Shown piece after piece: positions 1 to 6,957 of a DNA stretch of 11,784 nt (positions are counted from its first letter, which is position 1; every line of letters begins with the position of its first letter). The stretch is from an uncultured Selenomonadales bacterium (GTDB lineage Bacteria > Bacillota > Negativicutes > Selenomonadales > Selenomonadaceae): positions 1-11,784 of the forward strand of contig CALFJC010000082.1 of the NCBI GenBank assembly GCA_937877655.1, given 5' to 3'. A program made the position numbers and the translations under genes. Below the pieces are notes generated by a model. That model did not search any database, had not been told where the DNA came from, and saw only the letters and a list, made by a program, of their open reading frames with translations.

Positions 1-65
1 CTTTGGACAAGCAAAGAAAAAGTAGTTTAAAAAATAAATTTCATGATTGACTCAACCGAAGGAGT

Positions 66-106
66 CGCCGAGATGGTTTTGCGTGCCCACTTTAGAAAAA
101 AGGGGG
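66..106 (-). repeat. 41-bp dispersed repeat, copy 1 (inverted relative to copy 2)
   Basis: On the minus strand this reads C5-T6-C-TAAAGTGGG, then CACGCAAAACC, then ATCTCGGCG. The same 41 bp recurs on the plus strand at 2259-2299 with 39 of 41 positions identical by hand alignment. This copy overlaps the end of the histidine kinase gene and supplies its last four codons (Pro-Pro-Phe-Phe) and stop. Each copy lies at the 3' end of one of two divergent genes, in the same orientation relative to transcription. It is most likely a dispersed intergenic repeat or a remnant of an element end; nothing shows mobility. Confidence 0.75.
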
Positions 107-1516
107 CTCTATCTCTAAAGTAAAAGTTGTGCCCTTGCCGAGCTCGCTCGCCACAGAAATTTTTATCCCGTGATTGTCGGCAATCCATTTCGCAATGGGC
201 AAGCCCAGCCCGTTGCCGCCCGCCGCATGTACCAAATCCTCACTGCTGACCCGAAAAAATCTGTCAAAAATTTTATCCAAATTCTCCGCCGCAATGCCAA
301 TCCCCGAATCCGAAATGCTCAAAAAAATTTTTCCGCCGTCAACTTTTGAACTGACACTGATTTTTCCGCCTTCGGGCGTGTACTTCACCGCATTATCCAA
401 AAAAACTCTGATCATCTGCCTAATCGCCGTCTCGTCGCCGAAAATTTTTGCGGGATCATTTCTTATCAGCTCGACTTCGTGCGTTGTGACCGCAACTTTC
501 ATTTTCTGCATAACGTCGCCGACAATATCATCCAAATCCAAATCTTTCTTGTTGAGTTTCTGGCGATTTTGATCCGTGCGCGAAATGAAAAGCATATTTT
601 CAAGCAAAGCCTGCATGTTTTCCACTTCGGAGTAGATCATTCTGAGATTTTCCATTAAAAGTTCTTTATCGTCGGTGCCGTAACGTTCAATGAATTCAAT
701 GTAACCTTTAATCACGGCGGCGGGGGTTCGGAGTTCGTGCGAGGCGTCGGAAACAAATTGCTGTTGCCTTTTTATTCCGCCCTGCAAACGATCCAACATT
801 TTGTTCAGAGTTTTTGCCAGCTCGCTCAATTCGTCATCGGCTTGTCCGACGGGAATTCGCCCGTTCATTTTTTCAAATGCAATTTCCTGCGCAAGTGCAT
901 TCATCGTTTTTATCGGCTTCAAAATCCCTTGACTCATATAGTGTCCGATAAACAACGCAATAATTATTCCCAAAACATCCAACGCGATTAAAAGTTTCGC
1001 CAACTCGTCAAAAAGATTCGCTTCTGAAGTTATCGTTCGGAAAAAATAAAGCGTAATTGTCCTGTCCTCGTGAGTGTAATTCATTTTTCCGCAATAAATC
1101 AAACCGGATTTGATTCGCGCAATTTCAAAATCGTCATAAGCAAAAAGCGGCGGATTTCTCAAAACATTTTCTTCAAACATTTCAATCGAAGGATATTTCG
1201 GGTCGGTGTCGAGGAACATTGCGCCGTTCTCGTCAACAACTCTTAAAACCACTCCCGCAACCAAAGCCCCGCGAAAATCGGCGGCGTCAAAGCCATCATA
1301 ATTTTCTTCAAGCTCCGCAAACATTTCTTCAATCTGATACATGCTGTAGAGAATTACATTTTTGGCGGGGCGATAAAGCGCGGTCATGACTCCGAACCAC
1401 ATTGCCCCATTAATCAAAATCAACAGCGCGATAAAACACGCCGCGTAGCCGAAAGTTATTTTCGTGGAAATTTCAAAACCGCCGAGTTTGCTCTTGATTT
1501 TTTCCTTTACGCCCAT
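92..1516 (-). CDS. Membrane-bound sensor histidine kinase
   Basis: 474-residue two-component sensor kinase that would autophosphorylate on a histidine and pass the phosphate to a response regulator. Visible in order: transmembrane helix ~20-47; extracytoplasmic sensor region ~48-170; second helix ~174-195; HAMP linker ~196-248; HisKA dimerisation domain with the H-box SDASHELRTP (phospho-acceptor His260); and a HATPase domain with the N-box around Asn375, G1 DSGIGI (403-408) and G2 GGNGLGL (433-439). All catalytic motifs look intact. The ATG at 1516 follows an AAGGAGG site at 7 nt spacing. No response regulator is next to it: the gene upstream is a divergent phosphatase and only 91 bases lie downstream. 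The last codons and stop come from the 41-bp repeat. The family call is secure; the signal sensed is unknown. Confidence 0.95.
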   Translation of the reverse strand: MGVKEKIKSKLGGFEISTKITFGYAACFIALLILINGAMWFGVMTALYRPAKNVILYSMYQIEEMFAELEENYDGFDAADFRGALVAGVVLRVVDENGAMFLDTDPKYPSIEMFEENVLRNPPLFAYDDFEIARIKSGLIYCGKMNYTHEDRTITLYFFRTITSEANLFDELAKLLIALDVLGIIIALFIGHYMSQGILKPIKTMNALAQEIAFEKMNGRIPVGQADDELSELAKTLNKMLDRLQGGIKRQQQFVSDASHELRTPAAVIKGYIEFIERYGTDDKELLMENLRMIYSEVENMQALLENMLFISRTDQNRQKLNKKDLDLDDIVGDVMQKMKVAVTTHEVELIRNDPAKIFGDETAIRQMIRVFLDNAVKYTPEGGKISVSSKVDGGKIFLSISDSGIGIAAENLDKIFDRFFRVSSEDLVHAAGGNGLGLPIAKWIADNHGIKISVASELGKGTTFTLEIEPPFF

Positions 1517-1562
1517 GAAATTTCCTCCTTGCCGATACGCAACTTGCTTTTCAAAACGATAT

Positions 1563-1591
1563 TTGCTATCTTAAAAAAAATTTCGGATAAA
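1563..1591 (+). promoter_or_regulatory. Candidate sigma-A-type promoter for the phosphatase gene
   Basis: A -35-like TTGCTA (1563-1568) and a -10-like GATAAA (1586-1591) are separated by 17 bp, each matching consensus at 4 of 6 positions. It lies about 40 bases before the phosphatase start in the divergent region shared with the kinase gene. No equally good promoter was seen for the kinase. This is a consensus match only. Confidence 0.35.
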
Positions 1592-1633
1592 GTTAGGGTT
1601 TGATTAAATATTTTTTTGAAGGAGGCGATTTTG

Positions 1634-2245
1634 TTGACGAAAATTTTTTTGATTCGACACGGCGAGACGGAATGGAACGCGATAGGAAAACTTCAAGGCA
1701 GTTCGGACATTCAACTTTTACCCGAAGGAATTAAACAAGCGCGTTTGTTGGCGGAACATGCTCCTTTTCATGCGGTCGACGCGATTTATTCAAGCGATTT
1801 ATTGCGGGCGGTCATGACGGCTGAGATTTTGGCGGAGAAATTCGGCTTGCCGGTGATAAAGGAGCGCGGCTTACGCGAGACGAGTTTTGGCGAGTGGGAA
1901 GGAAGATTTTTAAGCGAGTTGGCGAAGGAAAATCCCAAAGGCTTTGAAAAATTTTTTACGAGACCCGACAAAGTTCAGCCGCCCGGCGGAGAAACTTTTT
2001 TGCAAAGTCAAGCGCGGATTATGAATGCTCTTGACGAAATTATTGCCGACAACGAGGACAAAAATATTATCGTCGTAAGTCACGGCGCGGCAATTCGGCT
2101 GATAATCTGTGCGGCATTGGTCATTCCCATTCGCAAAATGTGGGCGATTAATCAATACAACATGGCGTTGAACATTTTGATTTTTGAGGAAGGAAATTTT
2201 TTCGTCGAGCTTCTCAACAGCACTTTGCACCTTTACAAATTTTAA
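1634..2245 (+). CDS. Histidine phosphatase superfamily protein (phosphoglycerate mutase-like)
   Basis: 203-residue cytoplasmic phosphohydrolase of the histidine phosphatase (PGM/CobC-like) superfamily. The N-terminal signature IRHGETEWN has the nucleophilic His9 with Arg8. Arg58 (SSDLLRA), Glu82 (LRETSFGEWEG) and His150 (VVSHGAAIR) complete the expected active site. The size fits small broad-specificity members such as alpha-ribazole phosphatase or phosphoglycerate-mutase-like phosphatases; no cobalamin genes lie nearby, so the substrate is not assigned. The start is a TTG: AAGGAGG at 1619-1625 is followed by TTG codons at 1631 (5 nt) and 1634 (8 nt). I chose 1634 for better spacing. A further TTG at 1616 overlaps the ribosome binding site and is unlikely. 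It is divergent from the kinase gene and may share control with it. Confidence 0.9.
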   Translation: MTKIFLIRHGETEWNAIGKLQGSSDIQLLPEGIKQARLLAEHAPFHAVDAIYSSDLLRAVMTAEILAEKFGLPVIKERGLRETSFGEWEGRFLSELAKENPKGFEKFFTRPDKVQPPGGETFLQSQARIMNALDEIIADNEDKNIIVVSHGAAIRLIICAALVIPIRKMWAINQYNMALNILIFEEGNFFVELLNSTLHLYKF

Positions 2246-2258
2246 AGAGTAGTTGTCC

Positions 2259-2299
2259 CCCCCTTTTTCCTAAAGTGGGAACGCAAAACCATCTCGGCG
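2259..2299 (+). repeat. 41-bp dispersed repeat, copy 2
   Basis: Second copy of the repeat at 66-106, in inverted orientation, starting 13 bases after the phosphatase stop codon. It differs by two substitutions (T to C in the T-run, C to A after GTGGG). The pyrimidine-rich C7T5 start is weakly terminator-like, but no stem precedes it. It could equally be an element end or a conserved intergenic repeat. Confidence 0.75.
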
Positions 2300-2443
2300 T
2301 ATCGTCGCTTCGATTCTTTCAAAATAATTTTTATGTAGGATCAACTTTCTTTTGCCGCGTGCGTCACGTGAAAAACGCCGGCGGTCGCCCCCATCTTGGG
2401 CGGGCGGTCTTTCTCGCACCGCTATAATTTCTTTCATTCCCAG
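2300..2443. other. Gene-free spacer between repeat and IS5-like remnant
   Basis: No convincing gene, RNA or promoter seen. It contains a G/C-rich patch (about 2375-2420) with partly self-complementary runs of G and C, and a TATAAT at 2422-2427 with no usable -35. On the minus strand a frame stays open across it, but it has no ribosome binding site and no recognisable motif. Confidence 0.5.
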
Positions 2444-2725
2444 GGGCTGTTGGTAAATTAAAAGTGAATGGCAGCAGAGGCAAGTAAGACAAAATTGGAA
2501 AAGCAGGTAGATAATTTGTCGAAACGAGCAACGATGTGGCGAAAATTCTTAAGCGACGGGCGTCCTTCTTGGACTTCTCGAACAAAAATTTTATCTTGTT
2601 CCGCTGCGTATCCGTTAAATCTTTTTGGTAAAATGAATTTGACATAAGCATTTCCTCTTCTTTCAAAATCATTTTATCAAGGAATTGCTTGTGTTTTTAT
2701 TTTACTTGACTTTACCAACAAGCCC
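2444..2725 (-). mobile_element. Internally deleted IS5-like element (MITE-like, non-autonomous)
   Basis: The segment is bounded by terminal inverted repeats. The left end reads GGGCTGTTGGTAAA; the right end, read inward, is GGGCTTGTTGGTAAA with one extra T. Between them, on the minus strand, lie the first ~25 codons of an IS5-type transposase joined to what looks like its last ~30 codons. The body of the transposase, including the catalytic DDE residues, is gone. At 282 bp it could move only if a full-length relative supplied transposase. No clear target-site duplication was seen at the flanks (TTA on one side, CTG on the other). The right end runs directly into a decayed gene, so the element or its parent probably inserted there. 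Confidence 0.75.
2458..2645 (-). pseudogene. IS5-family transposase remnant (N-terminus fused to C-terminus)
   Basis: Starting at ATG 2645, after an AGAGGA-type site, the frame encodes MSNSFYQKDLTDTQRNKIKF, typical of the start of IS5-family transposases. About 25 codons in, the reading shifts by one frame and continues GRPSLKNFRHIVARFDKL...NFVLLASAAIHF, which resembles the ARFDK/FVLLA tail of the same family. It stops at a TAA (2458-2460) inside the terminal repeat. It therefore carries both a large central deletion and a frameshift and cannot make an active enzyme. The family assignment is from recognised motifs, not a search. Confidence 0.75.
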
Positions 2726-3073
2726 TAATCGCGCCGAACGTCAATTCGGACATCGTCATCAAGATGTTGCCTTCTTTTGCCGCCGAGTAAGATTTGTCGA
2801 GGTCGATAAAGTAAATCTCAATGAAAGTTTTGAAAGCCGTGTTCTTAATCACGTTAATATAAAAGCGACCTGCTCCAAATTTACGACAGTCTTCCTCGTT
2901 TTTCAAAATGATTTTATCGACTCGTTCGGAATAAAGTTCTGTAACTTCCGCAAGGCTGAATCTTTTAAAGGGTACCTCGAACATGAAATCATTTTACAAG
3001 TGACGGTTATTTTTCCGTATGGCTTCGTTGTTTTCTCCTCGTCAATCGAAAAAAAATTCCTTGTCACATCACG
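2712..3073 (-). pseudogene. Decayed gene of unknown function, truncated at the IS5-like element
   Basis: A protein-like frame from ATG 2984 reads MFEVPFKRFSLAEVTELYSE... and then ...KTFIEIYFIDLDKSYSAAKE. It ends only where it enters the element's terminal repeat, which supplies the stop. No ribosome binding site precedes 2984. A second protein-like piece lies just upstream in another frame (3073 to about 2990; includes RNFFSIDEEKTTKPYGKITV), and a third piece (HLDRIGKFKIVM) reaches about 3107. Together they look like one gene with at least two frameshifts and a lost 3' end. I do not recognise the family. An active 90-residue protein from 2984 cannot be excluded. Confidence 0.5.
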
Positions 3074-3111
3074 ATTTTAAATTTACCAATACGATCTAAA
3101 TGTAAAATTCC

Positions 3112-3146
3112 CAAAGAAAACGGAGCAGCCCGTGAAGACCGCTCCG
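3112..3146 (-). terminator. Rho-independent terminator of polA
   Basis: On the minus strand, about 20 bases after the polA stop, CGGAGC pairs with GCTCCG (3141-3146 with 3121-3126) around a 14-nt loop, followed by TTTTCTTT. It closes the transpeptidase-polA operon before the remnant region. Confidence 0.7.
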
Positions 3147-3165
3147 ATATTTTTTCAACGAAAAT

Positions 3166-5655
3166 TTATTTTGCAAGCGACCAATTTTCTCCGCCGTGAA
3201 TGTCGACAACCAGCGGCACCGAAAGTTTTACGACGTTCTCCATTGACTCGCGCAAAATTTTTTCGACTTCGGCAAGCTCGGAATTTTTTGCCTCAAGAAC
3301 AAGTTCATCATGCACTTGAATTATTATTCGGCTCTCGAACCCGCGCAGATTTTCTTCCGCATGAATCATTGCAAGCTTGATAATGTCCGCCGCGCTCCCT
3401 TGAATCGGAGTATTCATAGCCATGCGCTCGGCGAGAGAGCGAATATTAAAATTCAAGCTGTTAATCGCGGATAAATTTCTTCGCCGCCCAAACATTGTCA
3501 TAACATAGCCGTGAAGATGCGCCTGCGCAACCGTCGCGTCCAAAAAATCTTTAACGCCGGGATAACGCTCGAAATATTTTACAATGTATTCGCCCGCCTC
3601 CTTGCGGCTGATGTGCAAATCCTGCGACAAACCGTAATCACTCATGCCGTAAACAATTCCGAAATTAACCGCCTTTGCTTTGCGGCGAAGATCGGGCGTC
3701 ACTTCTTCAATCGGCACGCCGAAAACTTCAGACGCCGTCCGAGCATGAATATCCTGTCCTTTAATGAAGGCGTCGATTAAATTTTCATCGCCCGACATGT
3801 GCGCGAGCAGTCGAAGTTCAATCTGCGAATAATCGGCGGACAAAATGCAATCGTAACCTTCGCCTGGCACAAACAAAGCGCGAATTTCTTTTCCTTCTTC
3901 CGTTCGCACGGGAATATTTTGCAAATTCGGATCGGAGCTCGAAAGTCTGCCCGTCGCGGTCACCGTCTGATTAAAATTCGTGTGAACTCGTCCGTCCTCG
4001 CCGATTAATTTTTTTAGCCCGTCAAGGTAAGTCGATTTTAATTTTGTCAGCGTGCGGAAATTTAAAATCTCGGCAACAACGGGATGGAGCGGCTTTAACT
4101 CTTCCAAAACTTCGGCGTTGGTTGAAAAGCCCGTTTTGGTTTTTTTGACGGACGGCAAATTCAATTTCTCAAACAAAATTTCGCCGAGTTGCTTGGGCGA
4201 ATTTATGTTGAAAGTTTCGCCCGCCAATTCGTAAATATTTTTTTCAAGCGCGGAGATTCTTTCGGACATCTCGGCTGATTTTTTTTTGAGTTGAGTTTTG
4301 TCGACGAAGACGCCGCGCCTTTCCATTTTCGACAAAACTTCCGTCAACGGCAATTCCATTTCCCGATAAAGTTTCATTAAATCGGCGTCCGCCAAATTTT
4401 TTTCGTATTGCGGCGCGAGCCTTTCAAAAGTTTCAGTCGTCTCCGCCAAATCATTTCCGATTCCCAATTCCTCGTTCCGAATTGTTTTTTCGCGTTCGGG
4501 GTAAAGCAGATAGTAAATCAAATCCAAATCGAAAATTTTTTCAAGGTTGGGAACTTTGAAGGCGCGCAGATAATTTTTCAAGTCGCTCAAAACAATTTGC
4601 CCGCCGAAGTCATCAAAGATTTTCTGAATGTCTTCAAATGTCGCCGCGAAAACTTCTCCGCCGAAAATTTTTACTGCAAAACGATTCATTTTCCATTCCG
4701 CAACAGCCAAACTTTCCGCCGCATTTAAAGCTTCGTGATTCAAAGGTTGGAGCACGGCGATAAAATTTCTCGGCGCGAGTGAAAAAAGATTTTGCGTTAC
4801 AAAAAGTTCATGAATTTTTTTCTTGATTTGCCTTAAAGCGTAACGGTTGCAAAATTCATCTGCGCGAGCAATGTCGGGAGCAATTTCAAACTCCTCCGCG
4901 TTGAAAACAATTTCGGGGACATTGCAAACAATCTGCGCGAGTTTCTTGCTGAGCGTCGCAATTTCTTCAGAATTTTCAAGGGCGTTGAGTGCCCTTTTGG
5001 ATTTAATTTCTGCGCGGCGGGCGAAAACATTTTCAATCGCGCCGAATTCTTTAATCAGAGTCGTTGCGGTTTTCTGTCCGATGCCCTTAACGCCGGGAAT
5101 ATTATCGGACTCGTCGCCGCACAATCCTTTGAAGTCGACAAGCAACGGCGGCGCAAAACCGTATTCCTCAAAAAATTTTTCCGCGTCATAAATCTCGACG
5201 TCCGATTTTTTGTTCAGAAAAACTCGCGTATTGGCATTAATAAGTTGAAGAGCATCGCGGTCGCCCGTCAAAATGTCCACAGAAAAATTTTCGGAAGCTT
5301 GCGTCGCCAAAGTGCCGATAATGTCATCAGCTTCGTAGCCCGCCGCCGCGCAGGTTTTTATTCCGAGAACGTCGATTAATTTTTTCAGCAGGGGCAGTTG
5401 CGCGGCAAGTTCATCGGGCATTGGCGGACGCGTCGCCTTGTATTCGGGAAAAATTTCGTTGCGAAAAGTTTTTTTGGCGGTATCGAGAGCAACAGCCGTA
5501 AAGTCGGGCGAACATTCGCGCAGAATTTTGAAAAGGATATTCGCAAAGCCGACAACCGCGCCCGTCGGCTCGCCGCTCGGAGCATTCAAGCCGGGCATGG
5601 CATAAAATGCCCGATAAAAAATGCTGCTGCCGTCGATTATCAGAAATTTTTTCAT
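3166..5655 (-). CDS. polA: DNA polymerase I
   Basis: 829-residue DNA polymerase I, which fills gaps in repair and removes RNA primers from Okazaki fragments. The N-terminal 5' nuclease domain (~1-290) shows FLIIDGSSIFYRAFYA, GYEADDIIGT and GDRDALQL with its acidic residues, plus the GVKGIGQKTA helix-hairpin-helix. The middle 3'-5' exonuclease domain (~295-415) is present but shrunken: where family members with proofreading have Asp-x-Glu, this protein reads FAVKIFGGE, so proofreading is probably lost. The polymerase domain has motif A DYSQIELR (608-615), the O-helix RRKAKAVNFGIVYG (657-670) and motif C VHDE (781-784), all intact. It is shorter than the E. coli enzyme (928 residues). The ATG overlaps the upstream transpeptidase stop as ATGA, with its own GGAGAGGAG site 8 nt away, so it is translationally coupled. 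A linker segment (residues ~391-401) is encoded by heptamer repeats. Confidence 0.97.
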   Translation of the reverse strand: MKKFLIIDGSSIFYRAFYAMPGLNAPSGEPTGAVVGFANILFKILRECSPDFTAVALDTAKKTFRNEIFPEYKATRPPMPDELAAQLPLLKKLIDVLGIKTCAAAGYEADDIIGTLATQASENFSVDILTGDRDALQLINANTRVFLNKKSDVEIYDAEKFFEEYGFAPPLLVDFKGLCGDESDNIPGVKGIGQKTATTLIKEFGAIENVFARRAEIKSKRALNALENSEEIATLSKKLAQIVCNVPEIVFNAEEFEIAPDIARADEFCNRYALRQIKKKIHELFVTQNLFSLAPRNFIAVLQPLNHEALNAAESLAVAEWKMNRFAVKIFGGEVFAATFEDIQKIFDDFGGQIVLSDLKNYLRAFKVPNLEKIFDLDLIYYLLYPEREKTIRNEELGIGNDLAETTETFERLAPQYEKNLADADLMKLYREMELPLTEVLSKMERRGVFVDKTQLKKKSAEMSERISALEKNIYELAGETFNINSPKQLGEILFEKLNLPSVKKTKTGFSTNAEVLEELKPLHPVVAEILNFRTLTKLKSTYLDGLKKLIGEDGRVHTNFNQTVTATGRLSSSDPNLQNIPVRTEEGKEIRALFVPGEGYDCILSADYSQIELRLLAHMSGDENLIDAFIKGQDIHARTASEVFGVPIEEVTPDLRRKAKAVNFGIVYGMSDYGLSQDLHISRKEAGEYIVKYFERYPGVKDFLDATVAQAHLHGYVMTMFGRRRNLSAINSLNFNIRSLAERMAMNTPIQGSAADIIKLAMIHAEENLRGFESRIIIQVHDELVLEAKNSELAEVEKILRESMENVVKLSVPLVVDIHGGENWSLAK
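4454..4481. repeat. Short tandem heptamer repeat inside polA
   Basis: On the plus strand four consecutive 7-mers read TTTCCGA, TTCCCAA, TTCCTCG, TTCCGAA, all with a TTCC core. In polA they encode roughly RNEELGIGN, in the variable linker between the degenerate exonuclease and polymerase domains. The pattern resembles heptamer repeats usually found between genes. Confidence 0.55.
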
Positions 5656-6839
5656 AAGCTCGGCTCCTCTCCGGATTTAGGTTGCATTTCATTTTGTTCA
5701 TCCAAAGCCGGTCTGGATTTTTCTTCGGATTTAGATTCTTCGGCTTGAGATTTTTCTTCAGCCGAATTTTTTTCTTCGGACGAAGATTTTTCTTCGGGTT
5801 CGTCAAAAGGTTTTTCGACTGTGGTTTTGGTCTTCTTGCGCTTTTTTTCTTCTTTAGGCTTTTCGACGGGCGGCGCGGTTATCGGCATGGATTTAAAGCG
5901 GAAAATTTTTTTGCCGTCTTCTCCCGTCTGCAAGCCGCCTTCAATATTGAATAAAATCATTGCGTCATCGGCGTTGCAATAAAGTTGTCCCTTCCGCTCG
6001 TAGCAAATGACTTTTCCGAAACGACTTTTCAAACTCGCTTCGGTTTTGTTCCATTCGAGTTTCATGCGCAAAATTTTTGCAATGGGCACAACGGGCAGAT
6101 AAGAAATTCCGTCGCGCAGAACGGCTTTTGCAAAAAATCTCGTGTTGTTCGCGTCGGTCGGCTCGGCGAGCAAATCATTTACTTCGACGTTGTAAGGTTT
6201 GCCGACAAAAGTCGGTTCGCCGTCGGACGCCTCGATTTTTTGAGAAATATCGTATTCACTCTCGAAAGGCAAAACTCCGAAGGGCTCAAGCCATTTCGCC
6301 ACGTCTTCAACAGTGACATCTTGAATTCCGTAACCGTCGGGATAAACGTAATAGACAACGTCATCTTCAGAATTTTTTTCGACGACAACGCGATTGTAAG
6401 TTATCTCGACGGGCGTGCCGACTTCGACGGCATCAAAAAGTTCTTCAACGTCGCGTTCGTTCATGCGAATGCAACCGTTTGAAACGTAATGCCCGATGCT
6501 GTCGGGTTTATTTGTTCCGTGAATCCCATAGTTGCCCCAAATTTGCATCCAACGATAGCCGAGCGGATTATCGGGTCCCGAAGGAATTTCGTATTCGGGA
6601 TCGGAAGGATCAATCCACGAAGGATTAATTGCCTTCTCCGTGATTTTGTAATAGCCCGAAGGAGTCGGAGTACTCACTTTTCCCAAGCCGAGATGATACA
6701 TTGCAAGGCGAGTGTTGCCGTCGTAAAAAAGCATGAGGCGGCTTGCCGAGTTGATAAAAATTTTTTTCTCCGCCTGCGCGGGCGAGGCGAGCAAACTTAG
6801 GATAAAAATAATTGCCGCGAAAAATTTCAACGCGCTCAC
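5652..6839 (-). CDS. Secreted L,D-transpeptidase (YkuD domain) with C-terminal copper-amine-oxidase-like domain
   Basis: 395-residue exported enzyme expected to form 3-3 cross-links in peptidoglycan or attach proteins to it. Residues 1-23 are a signal peptide with a likely AQA/E cleavage site. The YkuD catalytic domain (~25-148) carries YGIHGTN (104-110) and VSNGCIRM with nucleophile Cys123; the usual SHGC reads SNGC here, a variant whose effect I cannot judge. Residues ~210-300 resemble a copper-amine-oxidase N-terminal-type domain (ISYLPVVPIAKILRMKLEW), common in surface proteins of Bacillota. The last ~70 residues are a Glu/Lys/Ser-rich tail, probably disordered. The start is GTG 6839, about 10 nt after AAGGA; a TTG at 6830 is an alternative. 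It is the first gene of the operon and its stop overlaps the polA start by 4 bp. Confidence 0.92.
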   Translation of the reverse strand: MSALKFFAAIIFILSLLASPAQAEKKIFINSASRLMLFYDGNTRLAMYHLGLGKVSTPTPSGYYKITEKAINPSWIDPSDPEYEIPSGPDNPLGYRWMQIWGNYGIHGTNKPDSIGHYVSNGCIRMNERDVEELFDAVEVGTPVEITYNRVVVEKNSEDDVVYYVYPDGYGIQDVTVEDVAKWLEPFGVLPFESEYDISQKIEASDGEPTFVGKPYNVEVNDLLAEPTDANNTRFFAKAVLRDGISYLPVVPIAKILRMKLEWNKTEASLKSRFGKVICYERKGQLYCNADDAMILFNIEGGLQTGEDGKKIFRFKSMPITAPPVEKPKEEKKRKKTKTTVEKPFDEPEEKSSSEEKNSAEEKSQAEESKSEEKSRPALDEQNEMQPKSGEEPSL

Positions 6840-6873
6840 TGTGAAACATTCCTTTCCAAAAAATATTTTGCCG

Positions 6874-6902
6874 ATTATATCACGAAAAACTTTTATTGAA
6901 CA
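6874..6902 (-). promoter_or_regulatory. Promoter for the transpeptidase-polA operon
   Basis: On the minus strand a perfect TATAAT -10 lies at 6874-6879. The -35 is weak: either TGTTCA (17-bp spacer) or TTCAAT (15-bp spacer), within 6895-6902. It sits about 35 bases before the GTG start. The same bases form the -35 of the plus-strand promoter, so the two promoters overlap. Confidence 0.6.
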
Positions 6903-6924
6903 TGCGCGGCTGATTGGTTAAAAT
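6896..6924 (+). promoter_or_regulatory. Promoter for the hydrolase-rpn-ridA-ecfA operon
   Basis: TTGAAC (6896-6901) and TAAAAT (6919-6924) are spaced exactly 17 bp apart, 33 bases before the hydrolase ATG. This is a good vegetative-type promoter. Its -35 overlaps that of the divergent minus-strand promoter. Confidence 0.6.
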
Positions 6925-6957
6925 AAGTGCACAAAATTTTTTGGAGGGATTTTTATC

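Noticed and set aside
49..66. Small hairpin (GACTC/GAGTC) after the kinase gene as a terminator
   Set aside because: Only a 5-bp stem, and the nearest T-run on the minus strand is about 14 bases away.
2422..2427. TATAAT as a promoter
   Set aside because: No acceptable -35 at 16-18 bp and no gene in the right place downstream on the plus strand.
2685..3080. 131-residue plus-strand frame in the remnant region
   Set aside because: It starts inside the IS5-like terminal region and runs antisense to the protein-like minus-strand pieces; no motifs or ribosome binding site.
3076..3091. TTGGTAAATTTAAAA on the minus strand as a second IS5-like end
   Set aside because: It resembles the inner part of the terminal repeat, but the outer GGGCT is missing and the bases read as part of the decayed gene (IGKFK).
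5411..5806. 131-residue minus-strand frame overlapping the transpeptidase tail and polA start
   Set aside because: Lys/Pro/Asn-rich start is the off-frame reading of the low-complexity tail; both overlapping genes are well supported.
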